A DNA stretch of 64,000 nt from Talpa occidentalis (GCF_014898055.3 NW_023605194.1:62535361-62599360), one strand, 5' to 3'; shown: positions 36,017-47,940, counted from the stretch's first letter. Numbers and translations: made by a program. The notes: a model not told the origin generated them from the sequence alone.

Positions 36017-36946
36017 ATATATATATATATGTAAAAATGAAGATGGTGGGGAGGATGAGCAGCATTGCAGAGGTTGTGTTCACTAGCTCAATTCCAGAAA
36101 GCATTTAGCATAAATGGTATAAAGAAAGTAGTTCTTTGATACTTATTAAAATAAAAGACACAATTTCAATTATATCATTCATAATGTGGCTGTGCAGTTA
36201 ATAAATAATAACTGTTTCTTAGGTAATGGGTAAGCACAGCTGGCAATCAACAGTTCTCCATAATCTCATGTAAGATAAGGCCATATTCTCTCATTCCAAG
36301 AACACAATCTGAAATCAGACTAGCTGGCCCACTATCCTTTGACCTAACACATATCTTTCTCCCTCTTTGAACCTGGCTGTCTCACCCAGTAAAATAAGAA
36401 TGCTGGCCAAGGACAGAGGATCACAAAGTCAAGTAGGTCACCCGTCCTACAGAGGAACACAGCACAAACCCCAGAACCTATAACTGTAATCACTAACTTG
36501 GGGAATCAGGACGTTCTTTGCACATATCCGTGGTGAACTTCAGAGTTCACTAGATGGGGTAGGAGTGAACAGTAGGAAACAACAACTAGGAAACAACAAC
36601 TAAGAAAGTTAAGACAGTAAAGAAAGTTAAGTAAGTCCTCACAGTAAGTCAGCAGGTGTTGGAAACATGTAAGGAAAGCAGCTCCTCTCTTCACATCATT
36701 TCCAGGTTTCCCACTGTTCCAGGGGAACATCTTCATTTACTAGGTGCCTGGAAATTGCTGGATGACATAAGAAGCTTCTCCTGAAAAACTACATAAAACG
36801 GACAAGAACAGGGAGGGTGCCAGAAAGGAAAGCAGTTGGCTGGGTAATGTGTCCTGTGGCTAAAGCCTGAGATCAGAAAATCCTCCAGTGGCCTCCAAGT
36901 GAGCTCTACACAAGCAGAAGGACTAAAAATTGCTCACCATATAGCT

Positions 36947-37221
36947 TTTTTTAAAAAAAAAAAAAGATTTTATTTATTTATACAAGCACTGGGGTATAGG
37001 CTAGAGGCGAGGGAGGGTGAGAGAATTCACCAGAGACAGGGCAGGGAGCAGAACAGGCAGACAGACCAAGAACACTGCTGAGGGAAGCAGTGGGCGAAAC
37101 AGAAGAGGTCTGCCACGCCATGTGGGTATCTCCCTGGCTGGCCGGGAATCGAACCCGTGCTACAGAGGCTGCAGATAGCTTCACAGCGCTGTGCTCAACT
37201 AGCTGTGCCACTGGGGAGGTC
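36947..37221 (-). mobile_element. tRNA-derived SINE in intron 3
   Basis: Reverse copy ending ccactggggaggtc. Target duplication is gctcaccatatagctt and gctcaccatacagctt. Confidence 0.93.
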
Positions 37222-37656
37222 GCTCACCATACAGCTTAAAATTCGAGTTCCTCAGGAAGTATACTACTGATAAATGAACAATGGAGATGAGGCCAACAAG
37301 ATGGCCAACAGAAACACCAATTTAACTACTATCCTTTGTTACAGTCACTGAACCCAGAAGCAAAGGTGGCAGCACTCCAGTAGAGCACAAAAACTGAGGA
37401 GAAGAGCCACACTAAAAAGAGGTAAGAGCAACAGTTTCACTTTATGCCTATAAATGAATGTTCTAATGATCTTAAGATGACTTGCAAATAGTACAGATAT
37501 GGCAGTACTGTGTGTATTCAAAGCATTAATTTCTTAAATGACAAGCAGACAGAATATGCATATCCTGTTGTGAAATTCTTTTTTCAATATATGGGAAGCC
37601 TCCAAAAATGGAAATGAAATGCTATATATCTAATGTCATAAGCCAATGTTATTTCA

Positions 37657-37681
37657 AAAAAAAAAAAAAAAAAAAAAAAAC
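37657..37681. repeat. A-run
   Basis: About 25 consecutive A residues with no recognisable element attached. May be the tail of a lost retrocopy. Confidence 0.6.
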
Positions 37682-38321
37682 TTTTTAAATGAAGTGGCTC
37701 ATGTTTCTTGGGTTCTGAGTTTATTTCAGGCATTCAGCTGATGGTGTCCTGGCAAAGCAAAGCAAGGGAGAACTACAGCCAGAAAACACGGGAGCCCAGG
37801 GACAACTTGGCAGCTACTGAAGAATGGGAGTCTAGAATGATTCTGCAGTTTCCAGTCCTGGTCATTTGGAGGACAATGGTGTTATTAATAGAGGAGGAAG
37901 TCAGGAGAGAAATGGTCTTAGAGAGAAGAAGATATGTTCTTTCAGGTGTGAATTTATATATTCTTTATATCTACTTAATAGTCTTTCTATCTACTTAGCT
38001 TCTATGGACCAAAGAAACCCCACTGATAACTGCTCCTGAACTGCGTGAAGGGCACTGAAGAAGCTCAGCTCCAGGCTGGGCTCTGGAGCATGGAAATTCA
38101 CAGGTCAGAGAATGCAGCTCTCAGGAAAACCACAAATCCCTTTAGATAACTGAGTCTTTTCTCACAGATCGCCTTTGAAATGGCTCTCTGAGCTTAGCTC
38201 ACAGCAGTCACTGATGCCCAACAGGAAGGCATCTGCAGAAAAGAGGAGGAAGGTGGGGACCTCAGGTCGTACTAGAACCAGATTTACCTTGGAGCACCCT
38301 CAGTCTGGTTCCCACTTCTTT

Positions 38322-38740
38322 TATTTATATATATATACACACACACATACACACATACATACATATATACACATATATACATATATATTCTTTTACATAA
38401 TATATATATTACATCATTGTTCATTATTGTACAATGTATGCTTGTATGCTTTCTCCTTTTGGGTGTAGTCCCCATAAAATTCCCACCACCAATTCACCCG
38501 TGAACCATCACCATAGTCCCTTGAGCTCTTCTCTCCCCTGTTTTGATCTCACATCTGAAGACCAAGTGTAGCTTCTGTCCCACCCCACACACCCCTGGCG
38601 AGAGGGAGGGAAGGCGGGGTGGGGAGAGGGAATGAGCATGTGAGGGAAGGTGGAGTGGAGGGAGAGAGAATATAGCACCTAACACCGGAATGTAATAGGG
38701 ACTAAAAAGGAGAAACTTGTGTTCAGCCCAGTTAGTCAAC
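38322..38740 (-). mobile_element. L1 3' UTR fragment with microsatellite tail
   Basis: The (TA/CA)n run at 38325-38415 is followed by tacatcattgttcattatt. This is the reverse of the L1 3' end seen sense at about 34750 (aatgaacaatgatgtaaaa). Then comes degraded L1 3' UTR. Confidence 0.6.
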
Positions 38741-39839
38741 TATGTACACAGGTGAAGAATCTGAAGTCCACAAGGTATAAAGCACACAAGTCCTTAGGGG
38801 CAGATCGAGAACTAAGGTCTCCCGACACTTCTTCCTACCACCTGAGAGCAAATCAGGAGCCATGCTCCCTTTGCTCTGATTCCCCAGCACAGCCCCCCAC
38901 CCCATCTCCCACTTCACCTCACTGCTAGTCACCATTTGCTTTCCTTGCTCAATGGAAAGAGAAGCCTGGAGGTGGTGAGAGGAGGATTATTCTCCCTTCA
39001 AGTATGTTTTTACTGGGGACCCCTGCATCTTTGAACAAGAATTCACATCACTAATTGTATTAATCAACTAAACACTTTACAAAGAAATAACACCAACAAA
39101 GTTTCTGTCATAGGGGATCTGAAATCAGTGTACAGTGTTAAAAAAAAAATAAAAGGAAGGAAACCAAGACCATATGATCACTCTGGAATTAAGTATGTTT
39201 TGCATATTTTGAGAAGAAAAAATAGAAGCCCTTCACTGTAACTCACTACTCGTTTTGTAACATGATCACAAGAAGGAAGCTTGATAGCATTTATCTATAA
39301 ATCATAACAATCTTAAGTTGTAAATTAAATTTCAAAAATTACATTGGCTATCTAGGCCACTTAAGCATGTTAAAGACCTTTATTGTAGTTAGAATTTATG
39401 GGAGAAAAAAATGACAAATCAGATTATATTAAAGAAAAAGTAGGTATTGATACAAAGTTCACATTAACACAGAAGGCTTTTAAGTGTGCCTTAAATAATA
39501 ATATGGGAAGGTACTGCGTCAAGGAAGGCCCTTCTGCTCATATAAAATTCTACCTGAAGAAGAAATAGTTACACAATCTCAATTTCCCAAGTAAAGTTTC
39601 TAGAAACAGAAAATATTATAGAATAAGCAAAATCTGGAAAGAAGATTGAATAAGGATCAGATTCTTATTCAGATATCTGTTTAACACTTTTAAGTAGCCT
39701 ATCCAGAAATTCCCTAATGTGCAGTGGAAACCACAGCTTTGTTTGAATTATGACAGAGAAAGAGAAAGATAAAAAAAATAATTTGTAAACATAAATATAT
39801 ATAGTATTTTAAGCCAAAGCTATAAGTACTTTTATATAT

Positions 39840-40330
39840 TCCTAACGAGAGTAACTGCCAGAACAAGACCGTGTGGAAAGCAACTTAACAATTTAACAAT
39901 ATTGTCAAATGACTAGTCCTCTGATCCAAAATTCTATTTCAGAAAATGTTTTATATAAACAAACTTGAACACACACAAGGTTATTTATAGCAGCAATATT
40001 TCCTGGCAGAAGACTGGAAATGCTCCAAATTCTCATTAACAGGACACTTATTTAAGAAATCATGATACAGCTATACAGGACACACTGTCTACAGAAATGA
40101 ATGTTGAAGTGCTCAAAGTGTTATAAATAGGGAAGCAAGGGGAAATTAATTATCTACGGTTGTATTTATTTCCACAGATTTTTTAGAGATAAAGAAATTA
40201 AAGAGATTATGGAAGTGGATAATAGGATGGGAGAGAAGGAACTTCACAACATATCTTTCTATTCTCTTTTATATTAGAATATGTGAGTACACTACCCATT
40301 CAAAAAATTAAATAATTTTCAAATACACTA
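39840..40330 (+). mobile_element. ancient L1 3' fragment
   Basis: Old L1M-like run: ttatttatagcagcaatatt, agactggaaatgctccaaat, tcattaacaggacacttatt, then a degraded 3' UTR. Confidence 0.5.
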
Positions 40331-40461
40331 AGATTCAAAATATTTCATTAAATAATATACTTCCTTTAGCAAAGAAAGCAGATTTTTAGCATAAATTTAA
40401 ACAAATTTGACCTTTGAACCTTTAAGCAAAAAATGAAATTAGATAATTCTAACCCTTACTC

Positions 40462-40715
40462 TTTTTTTTTAAGTTTTATTTATTTATGCATACAAGAACT
40501 GAGATACTGGCCAGAGGTGTGGCAGGGAGAGGATTCACCAGAGAGTGTGGGGAGCAGAACAGGTGGATCTACTGAAATACACTGCTGACCAGAGCAGCGA
40601 GATAGGAGAGGTCTGCTGTACCATGTGGGTTAGCTCCCTGGCCGCCCGGGGGAATCGAACTCCTGCTGCAGTGGTTGCCAATTGCTTGATAGCACTATTG
40701 GCAGATAGCGCTTTT
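40462..40715 (-). mobile_element. tRNA-derived SINE, variant 5' end
   Basis: Reverse copy (older type) whose 5' part reads through an altered sequence (ttgatagcactattggcaga) and lacks the GGGAGGCC start. It is probably 5'-truncated or rearranged. Confidence 0.8.
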
Positions 40716-40785
40716 GTCTAAAAATAATCCTTTCTTGGTGTTTTCAAGTTAAACGTGAACATGGTTACCCATTAAAAAAAAAAAA

Positions 40786-41066
40786 GTGCCTCCCTAGTGG
40801 CACAAGGGATTAAGCACAACACTATGAAGCTGTCTGCAGCCTCTGCAGCATGAGTTCGATCCCGAGCCGGCCAGGATGCCACCCACATGGTGCAGCAGAC
40901 CTCTCCTGTCTCGCCCGCTGCTCCCCTCAGCAGTGTATTTCAGTCTGCCTGCCCGTTCTGTTCCCCACTCTGTTTCTGGTGAATCCTCTCACCCTCCTCA
41001 CTAACTGGCCTGTACCCCAGTTCTTGTATGCATAAATAAATAAATCTTAAAAAAAAAAAAAAAAAA
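40786..41066 (+). mobile_element. tRNA-derived SINE, 70 bp from exon 3
   Basis: Starts gtgcctccctagtggcacaagg and ends aaataaatcttaaaaaaaa. It lies in intron 3 immediately downstream of the exon 3 donor. Confidence 0.92.
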
Positions 41067-41132
41067 GACAGATTCCAGCAAAACAGCTACTTTTCAGGAG
41101 CTTTCCTATCTAGCCACAGAAAACACCCATAC

Positions 41133-41250
41133 CTTTGACAGCATGGTTCTTCCTCCCATGAGGGATTCGGTGAAGGGTAAGAATATATCCGTCTTGCGTC
41201 TCAACTAAGTGGTCCTCACAAGGAAATCCCCAGTAAGTGATAATTTCACT
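41133..41250 (-). CDS. LIPA: LIPA exon 3
   Basis: The acceptor is TCTCATAG before 41250 and the donor is AAAG|GTATGG at 41133. It is 118 nt: 39 codons and one base. It begins [10 protein letters not shown] and continues through [11 protein letters not shown] to [13 protein letters not shown]. This is the N-terminal alpha/beta-hydrolase lid-associated segment typical of acid lipases (YWGFP, DGYIL and RIPHGR are family signatures). Human LIPA has a glycosylation sequon N-H-S in the KNHS stretch. Here it reads N-H-A, so that site is lost. The next exon is 18.3 kb away. Confidence 0.95.
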
Positions 41251-42617
41251 CTATGAGAAAAAAGAACAGTGGAAATTCTATAAGCAGACCCCCCACACTA
41301 ACAAGCAAGTAGAAGACATTTCAATGACAGACATTTTTGAAGAAATCAGTAGTGATTGAAACTTCAGTCTGCTTATCCTAGTTGCCAAAGTTGCATCACA
41401 AGAGCAAATCCTTCTTTGTTTTTTACCCATGAGTTCTACTCAGAGGTGTTTTGGTGAGATCTCAGTTTCATCATTCTATCATGTTCTACACCAAGTATGT
41501 CTAGTTTTACCAAGCTTTGGACCTGTTCCCATCTTTTGTGTCCACTGCAGACACAAATAAACATTCTTATTTCTTTATTTTTTTTCCTAAACATACCAGC
41601 TAATACTATAACCTATCACTTCACTTGTTATGAGGTCCCGTCCTGGAAACAAAACATAAGAAGCATTAATCCATTTTATCAATAGAATAATAAAATTACT
41701 TAGAATGTCAAGATGGAGTTAGAGAACAAGAAAAGGAAAAAAAAAAAAAGGAATTATGATCAAATTCTCTTCTCCATAAGGAAAGATCTGTGGGACAACT
41801 ATTAATCAGGAGTTTAGTAGAATAAAGGTAACACAGTGATCCAGATTTCATGGAAATAAGTGTTCATTATCTCTTCTGCCATAAATACCTGAGAGAACTT
41901 AGTCATTCTTAAAGGCAAAAATTTAAAGGGGAAGAGCATAAAAGAAAAACTATGTGGCAAGAAATATTAGTCAATAAAATCCCTGGCATCAGGCCACAAT
42001 TTCACGTCTCACTATAAATCTATCCCAGGCTCTAAAATTGTCTAAATCTGTACTTGGGGCACTGCATTGTCTGCTTTATGGTTGCTTTCTTTAATAATCT
42101 ATATTTTCCCAGCAATTTATGCCTACAGGAAGTGTTCTCATATTTTATCATCTACTTAAGATTAATAACTTCAAAATGTTATAATTACTCAAGGGATTAT
42201 TTTTGCTTATTTGTTCTAACAAAAATTGTCTCAGATACTTTCATTTTTGTATTGAACTATGCTCCCTGGACACAGTTAATAACAGTCTTTGTTCAACAAA
42301 GCTGTACCCAGTAGTAACATTCTTACAAAGTTTTATTTTCCTTATACAAATTCTGGGAGACTTAACACAATAGAGATATAAATATCATTTATCTTTTTAA
42401 GAAATAGTATTAATAGTAAAATGAGGCTTGTAAAATATGTATTACCAGGTGGAAAAGTCTTACAAAATGAATTTAAGATTCTGAGAACATGAAAAGAAAG
42501 CATAATGAGATATAAGCAATTAATTTGTGATTTCATGTGGCCACATAATGGGAGTTAAGAAAATAGTTAACATTTGGGACAGATGCAATTTAAAAGAAGG
42601 TGGCTTGAAAAACTTAC
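41251..42617. other. intron 2, nothing named
   Basis: No SINE or clear repeat. AT-rich, with short uninformative open frames. Length 1.37 kb. Confidence 0.6.
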
Positions 42618-42723
42618 CACATTCATATATGTTTCAGGATCCACAGGTGTCTTTCCAGCTGCCTGGACAGGCAGGGTCCCAAGGACCAAACAGACCACGA
42701 GCCCCAACAGCTGCATTTTAATT
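42618..42723 (-). CDS. LIPA: LIPA exon 2: start codon and signal peptide
   Basis: The acceptor is TTTTATGCAG before 42723 and the donor is GTG|GTAAGT at 42618. The coding part is 42716-42618, 33 codons beginning MQLLGLVVCLVLGTL. It encodes a classic signal peptide (hydrophobic core LLGLVVCLVLGTL, cleavage probably near VQA-AG), then PVDPETYMNV. Human LIPA starts two residues earlier (MKMRFLG). Here the codon in that upstream position reads ATT, so translation must start at the equivalent of human Met3. The exon ends in phase 0. The asparagine of a glycosylation sequon (N-V-S) is completed across the junction by exon 3. Confidence 0.95.
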
Positions 42724-45221
42724 CTGCATAAAATAGTCCACTGTTAGTTGGCCAAATTTTACTTTTAAAAAGAAAGTTATGAAGCCAGTGTAGGGCAAGT
42801 AAAAGATAGATGACGGACAAATATTAAAGAAAAGACTACAAGAAAAGAGTCTCTTTTTTTGGAAATCTTCCCACTGACCACCCCCCGTTTATGAACCTAT
42901 AGAGCCCAGTAAAATCCACTCGCCTGTTCTCACCATGAGGTTAAACAAATTGCTCCTGGGAATAAGTGAAGGGAGGGTTTAGCAGAGAATCAGTTGAGAA
43001 AAAAAGGAAGATCTTCAGAATTCTGGTCACTGTTAGCCTCCCAACTTTTGCCTCCTATTTTCAATTTAAACATTTTTAGGTTTGGCCAGTACTGGTGCTC
43101 ACTGGCTCCACATCTATTCACTTCTGCTCTGGCACATATTACATGATCACCCAAGGAATAAATGAAAAGAAGCCTTCAAGAGAAACAAAGGGGAAGAAGA
43201 CCACCCCATTGTCCTTCTGAGACCTTCCAACCATCAACAAGGGCCATCTAGCTTCTGGAAATAATGGCACAAAATTCACAGTGTAGCAAAGACCTTAAAG
43301 TCAAAGTAATGCAACTTTGACATCCAGACAGTTAGAGGCAAAGCTGGGACAACAGCCAGGCTTCCTAAACTTTTGTAAATAAATATAAACACTTTCAAAG
43401 ACACATCATGTATGCTCATACAAAGACATGTACAAAAAATTCAAATGCCCCCAAAGAGTGACTAGATAATATAATTATATAAACATACCACTCAGCAGTA
43501 AAGACATGAACACATAACAACATGGGTGCATCTGCAAATCATTATCAAGTGAACGCTGCCAGACCAAAAAAAAAGATTAAATAGGACATGATTCCATTAT
43601 ATAAAGCACTAGAAAATGCAAGCAAATCTCTATTGACAAAAAGCAGATCAATGGCTGCCTGGAGAGTAATGAGGCAGGAGTTAAGCATTACAGAAGGGGT
43701 GCTTTACAAAAGGAATATTTTGGAGGTGATGAATAGGTTTATTACATTGAATACACCCATATAAACACTAAAACCTGCTCTATTATGTCAACTATACAAT
43801 ACAGCTGTTCTTAAGATGCTTGTTGTTAAATTGAGTATTCCACAAGAATTTGGTTCCTAGGAGACTACAAAATAACTGACTCTTCTGTTTGGTGTGATTC
43901 TTGCTGGTGCTGAAGCTTCCTCTCCAAGCAGTGGTGAACCTTAAACTTCTAGACAAGAGGGATGTTATCTTGAGTCTGCACTGGCTACTTTTACTTACAA
44001 ATTTGTATTTCTTTATGGTGCTTATATTTCTTTATGTGCAGACCTGGGCTACCATTTATCATAAATAAACATCCCCAAAGTCCATTATTGCTAGGGAGTT
44101 AGAAGTAGATTTAAAAGAAAAAAATAAAAGGTTATAGGCTCAATTTAAAACCATGTGACTTTTCATTAAATGCCTAGGCGAGAGCCTGGAGCAGCTGCAC
44201 ACAGGGGAATATCCATGAGGGTAACAGCTGCAGACACACAACTGAAAATGTCCCAGAGTTCATCGTTCCTCCTAACACAACACCAAGAAAATTTCTCAAC
44301 ATACTAGTCAAATGATTCCCATAAGAAGTTAAACACTAAATCTGCTTTTCTGGGCTCTCTTAGCGACTTTGGCTCAGTTTTTTCTACATCGTAACAGTTC
44401 TGTTAAGTGCTTGTCTGGCCTTGTTTCATCCGAGCCTAAGGGAAGAACCAAAGTGTTATTCAACTTTGAACCCCTAGTAGATACACAATACAGAGTTTGA
44501 GCAATGGGATAGGGCGGAACAAAAGTTCAGTGACTGAAGAAAATAAAGCCCCACAGCAACTTGTCACTTAGTTTTCTAACAAAAACAATAATTTCAGCTC
44601 CCATCTAAGCTCCGCCTTTACTCCAGACATCCCAGGCAGAGCTTCCACATACTACGTTAATTACTACACCGGTTCTTTGCAGTGCCCTTAAGTCCTTTTT
44701 TGTTTTCCAGGAAACTGCCGTTCTTTTAGGTTAAGCACTGGAAACAAAGTGCCAACTGGTTAAAAAGAATCTCAGGGATTTTCACCAGGACCATGCCAGA
44801 GTCGGCTCAAGGCCAGGCCATTGGCTAAAGAGTTTCAAGGATGCAGCAGGCTGCCTCTGAGAGCTAATGGAAACAGGAGACAAGAACCGAGGGAAGCCGG
44901 TAATCAGGATTCTGGAAGTCGCCAAGTCCGAGGGCTCTGCCAGGAATTCAGGGGCATCCAGGGAGGTACGGGCTACTTCGGGGAGCCCCCGACTCCCTGG
45001 TCGTCTGCAGATGCCTCCGGTCACCACCTGCAGAAGTTCTCGCTGGTTCTCCAGGCAAGACGCGCCAGGGGCCAAGCGCAGATGGTGCTGCGGGTCTGCA
45101 GATGCGCCGGGGCGCTAAGACAGAGAACCGAGCACCCGCGCGCGGCCCGACCCTCGGCAGCCGCGCAGGCCAGCGGAGCTGCCGCAGCCTCACCGAGCAG
45201 AGCTGCAGGGGCCGCACTCAC
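42724..45221. other. intron 1
   Basis: About 2.5 kb. An old L1M-like 3' fragment lies at about 43430-43820 on the plus strand (aacaacatgggtgcatctgc, tggctgcctggagagtaatg, ttatgtcaactatacaat). The exon-1-proximal part runs into the CpG island. First introns often hold enhancers, but I see no specific element to name. Confidence 0.5.
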
Positions 45222-45520
45222 CTGCAGCGCCCGTGCCCAGCCGCGTCCAGGGCCTCATTGATCCCCCAGGCCCGCGCTGGGAGAGAGGGAGCAGGGGTGC
45301 GGACTGCCCGACGGGAGGGCGGGCACGCACACTCCGCTCCGGCTATTCGCGCCGCCAATCGGGGTTTCAGGCCGCCGGGCTGGCCCTGGAGACTCCGCCC
45401 CGGCCGAGCGGGGCATGCGCCGTGGACTGGCGGCGAGGCGCGGCGGCGATGCCTCTGCTTGCTGGGCAGGGCGCTTGGGGACCGGCAAGGTGGCTTGGCG
45501 ACTGTGTCTGCGCTGTCTCT
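44930..45520. promoter_or_regulatory. LIPA: CpG island promoter of LIPA
   Basis: This stretch is dense in CG dinucleotides, unlike the AT-rich DNA on both sides, and surrounds the exon 1 donor. On the minus strand it offers an inverted CCAAT (ATTGG) at 45355-45359, a GC box (GGGGCGGAG) near 45393-45402 and an NRF1-like GCATGCGC at 45413-45420. No TATA box is seen, as is usual for a housekeeping promoter. I saw no CACGTG core of the lysosomal CLEAR element in the island. Long open frames here on both strands are what high GC content gives by chance. Confidence 0.85.
45222..45290 (-). other. LIPA: LIPA exon 1, non-coding (5' end approximate)
   Basis: A consensus splice donor (CAG|GTGAGT on the minus strand) lies at 45222 within the CpG island, at the position expected for the untranslated first exon of LIPA. 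The start codon lies in exon 2, so this exon is 5' UTR only. The transcription start is not determined. I place it roughly 60-90 nt downstream of the inverted CCAAT box at 45355-45359. Confidence 0.7.
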
Positions 45521-45710
45521 GTAGCTCTTGCACCACCGACACCCTCTGCTCCTCACACAGAGTACTTGGACACTTGAGGCAAACAATGTCATGCTTCTTA
45601 TAATGCGCTTAACATTGTACCTGATGCAAAAAACGCCTTGTACATTTTGTGCTGTGATGTACAAGCATCAGTAAGACACTAGAGGTACAGCAGTTCCTGT
45701 TCTCAGACTT

Positions 45711-45984
45711 ACTTTTTTTTTTTTAAAGATTTACTTATTTTTATACAAGACCTGGGGTATAGGCCAGAGGCGCGGGAGAGTGAAAGGATTCACCAGAGAC
45801 AGGGCGGGGAACAGAACAGGCAGACTGACTGAAATATACTAATGAGGGGAGCAGCGGGTGAGGCAGGAGAGGTCTGCAGCGCCATGTGGATAGCTCCCTG
45901 GCCGGCTGGGGATGGGACCGCGCTGCAGAAGCTGCAGACAGCTTCACAGCGCTTTGCTCAACCCGCAGCACCACCAGGGAGGCC
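45711..45984 (-). mobile_element. tRNA-derived SINE upstream of LIPA
   Basis: Reverse copy ending ccaccagggaggcccc. Short flanking similarity is cttacttt and attacttt. It is about 450 bp upstream of the promoter. Confidence 0.92.
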
Positions 45985-46023
45985 CCAGAATTACTTTCTA
46001 ATGGGAAGATACACCATGATAAT

Positions 46024-46226
46024 AAATGAGTAGCGGTATGTGTTATGAAGAACACATACACTCATATAATAAATAATTAGTGGTGTTAGGAAGAACAATA
46101 TAACGGTAAAGGGGTAGTGGAGGGCACTGTGTTATTCGTAATCTGAAAATAACTCCGTTGAAGTGACATCTGAACAAGGAGGATGGGAAGATGATTGAGA
46201 GCTGCATGCATGCTGGAGAAAGTGCA
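46024..46226 (+). repeat. inverted duplication, left arm (intergenic)
   Basis: The reverse complement of 48010-48203, over 90% identical by eye (for example acatctgaacaaggaggatg and gcatgcatgctggagaaagt match exactly). Not a repeat family I recognise. Confidence 0.9.
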
Positions 46227-46721
46227 TTCTAGGGTGAGACAATAGTCAGTACAAATGTCCTTAGGCACGAATACTCCTGCTAGAGTCTAGGCAGCAAAAT
46301 GAGATGAATGTGGCTGGAATTTGATGAGCTTGGTGGAGAACAAGAAGTCCTAACTAGCTGAGTATTTGGGGAGTCAAGTGTAAAGACTTTTGTTCTTGTG
46401 ACCAAGGTGGAAAAGACATCACTAGAAGGCTTTCAGTAAACAGGTAACAATCTAGTTCACAATTTAGAAAGATTACTCTGGTTACTGTGGTCATCTGTGG
46501 AAGCAGAAAGACTGCTTAGAAAACTATTGCAGACAGCAATATGCCTTGGACCAGGGTGCTGAGAACAGTGGAGGTGGAGAAAATTAGTCAGCTGTAGGTC
46601 TGTTGATACGGCCAACCAAAAGGATTTCCTGGTGAAATTGGATAAGGGTATGAAGCGGATGCATGCAATGTAAGGATGGCAATGAATTCAGATGGAGAAC
46701 GTGCAGGAAGAGTAGTTGGGG

Positions 46722-46777
46722 AAGTTTGTTTAAGATGTGTCCATTCTTGAAGTTTGTTCAAGATGTGTCCACTCCTG
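46722..46777 (+). repeat. 28-bp tandem duplication
   Basis: gaagtttgtttaagatgtgt-ccattctt is followed directly by gaagtttgttcaagatgtgt-ccactcct. Confidence 0.85.
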
Positions 46778-47279
46778 TCAAAGAACTTGATCAGCTAAGT
46801 CCTGTTCAGGAAACAGGACCCACTCTAGGTATTTATTCCAAACAGAGGAAATGTTTATTTCTGGGAAGCTAAAGAAGGATCAGGCAGGTCCTACTGAGAT
46901 TAGCAACAGCAGGAAGGCGTGAGGTATTATTGGACAGTCACCTGATTCAGTGTAGTGCTCAGCAGCAACCTCTGCCAGAGACACTGCCCATCCTACCAAA
47001 AGAAATGTTGTGGTTTTCTGTCCTTCTGTCTTCCAAATTTTCCACCAGCCCCTTCCTTGGGTCAAATGCAGCCTGAAACTGGTGGACAAAGGAGGCTAAG
47101 AACTGAAACCTGCAGAGTCAGACCCCTCGACCTTTTACAACAGAAGATATAAAAGCTGAGAAGGCAGGAAGATTGAAGGGGAGCTAAGAGTATTGTACTT
47201 GACCAAGTGAAGAAAACAATTTTAATAAAGAGGAAGTGATCAGCCTGGGCAAGTGCTAATGACAGCACTGAGAAAGCAA

Positions 47280-47465
47280 CTTTGGATTTAGCAGCTTTTT
47301 AGCATGTGCTAAGTCCTTTCCCTAGAATGTCTCATTCAGTCCTCAAAACCATCTCAATCTCGATAGCCTCAATTTACAGATAAGGAAATGGAGGTTTAGA
47401 AAGGTTAAATATATTGCCCCAAATCACAAACATAGAAAGTAGTGAGGTCCAGAATGCCACCCAAA
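47280..47465 (-). repeat. MIR
   Basis: Reverse MIR: gtgctaagtcctttcc, cctcaatttacagataagga, aatggaggtttagaaaggtt, attgccccaaatcacaaac. Confidence 0.65.
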
Positions 47466-47640
47466 CAAATTAAATCCAGGTTGTCATCTATCAATGAGTG
47501 AATCAATGAAAATACAATCAACAAAGTCCCTCACCAGGTAAGGGATGCTTTGGCCCTTCCTACTTGGGGCCATTGTAATTCACAATGATTGACCCATTAC
47601 TTGACCTTAAAGAGAAGGCTTCAAGAAAGGGAAGAGAAAG

Positions 47641-47839
47641 GGCCTCCCTGGTGGTGCAGGGGTTAAGCACTGCACTATGAAGCAATCCGAAGCCTCTGCA
47701 GCATGAGTTCAATCCCCAGCTACCAGGGAGCAACCCACATGGGGCAGCAGACCCCTCCTGTCTCTCCCGCTGCTCCCCTCAGCAGTGTATTTCATTCAGT
47801 CTGCCTGTTCTGTTCCCCACTCTGTCTCTGGTGAATCCT

Positions 47840-47890
<51 letters not shown>

Positions 47891-47940
47891 CTAGCCTGTA
47901 CCCCAGCTTTTGTATGCATAAATATATAAATCTTTAAAAA
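47641..47940 (+). mobile_element. tRNA-derived SINE with internal (CA)n expansion
   Basis: Starts ggcctccctggtggtgcagggg. Target duplication is aagggaagagaaag on both sides. About 24 CA units (47842-47888) have expanded inside the SINE, where other copies read tcacaccc. Confidence 0.93.

Larger units (their letters stand above)
3812..45290 (-). other. LIPA: LIPA gene, lysosomal acid lipase, 10 exons
   Basis: Lysosomal acid lipase hydrolyses cholesteryl esters and triglycerides delivered to lysosomes. The nine coding exons join in frame to 395 codons (the human protein has 399), with coding lengths 99, 118, 199, 110, 137, 147, 72, 72 and 234 nt. All introns are GT-AG. The residue sequence matches LIPA more closely than the gastric-lipase paralogues (LIPF, LIPJ, LIPK, LIPM, LIPN) as I know them. 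The catalytic triad is intact: Ser170 in GHSQG, Asp341 in GGHD and His370 in WEHLD. An N-terminal signal peptide routes it to the secretory pathway. The gene looks functional; no stop or frameshift is seen. The 3' end is inferred from a poly(A) signal and the 5' end from a CpG island, so both outer limits are approximate. Confidence 0.96.

Noticed and set aside
45102..45664. Overlapping open frames of 95-148 codons on both strands in the CpG island
   Set aside because: They overlap in several frames at once, are Arg/Pro/Ala-rich, and match what GC-rich promoter DNA gives by chance. The region is the LIPA promoter and non-coding exon 1.
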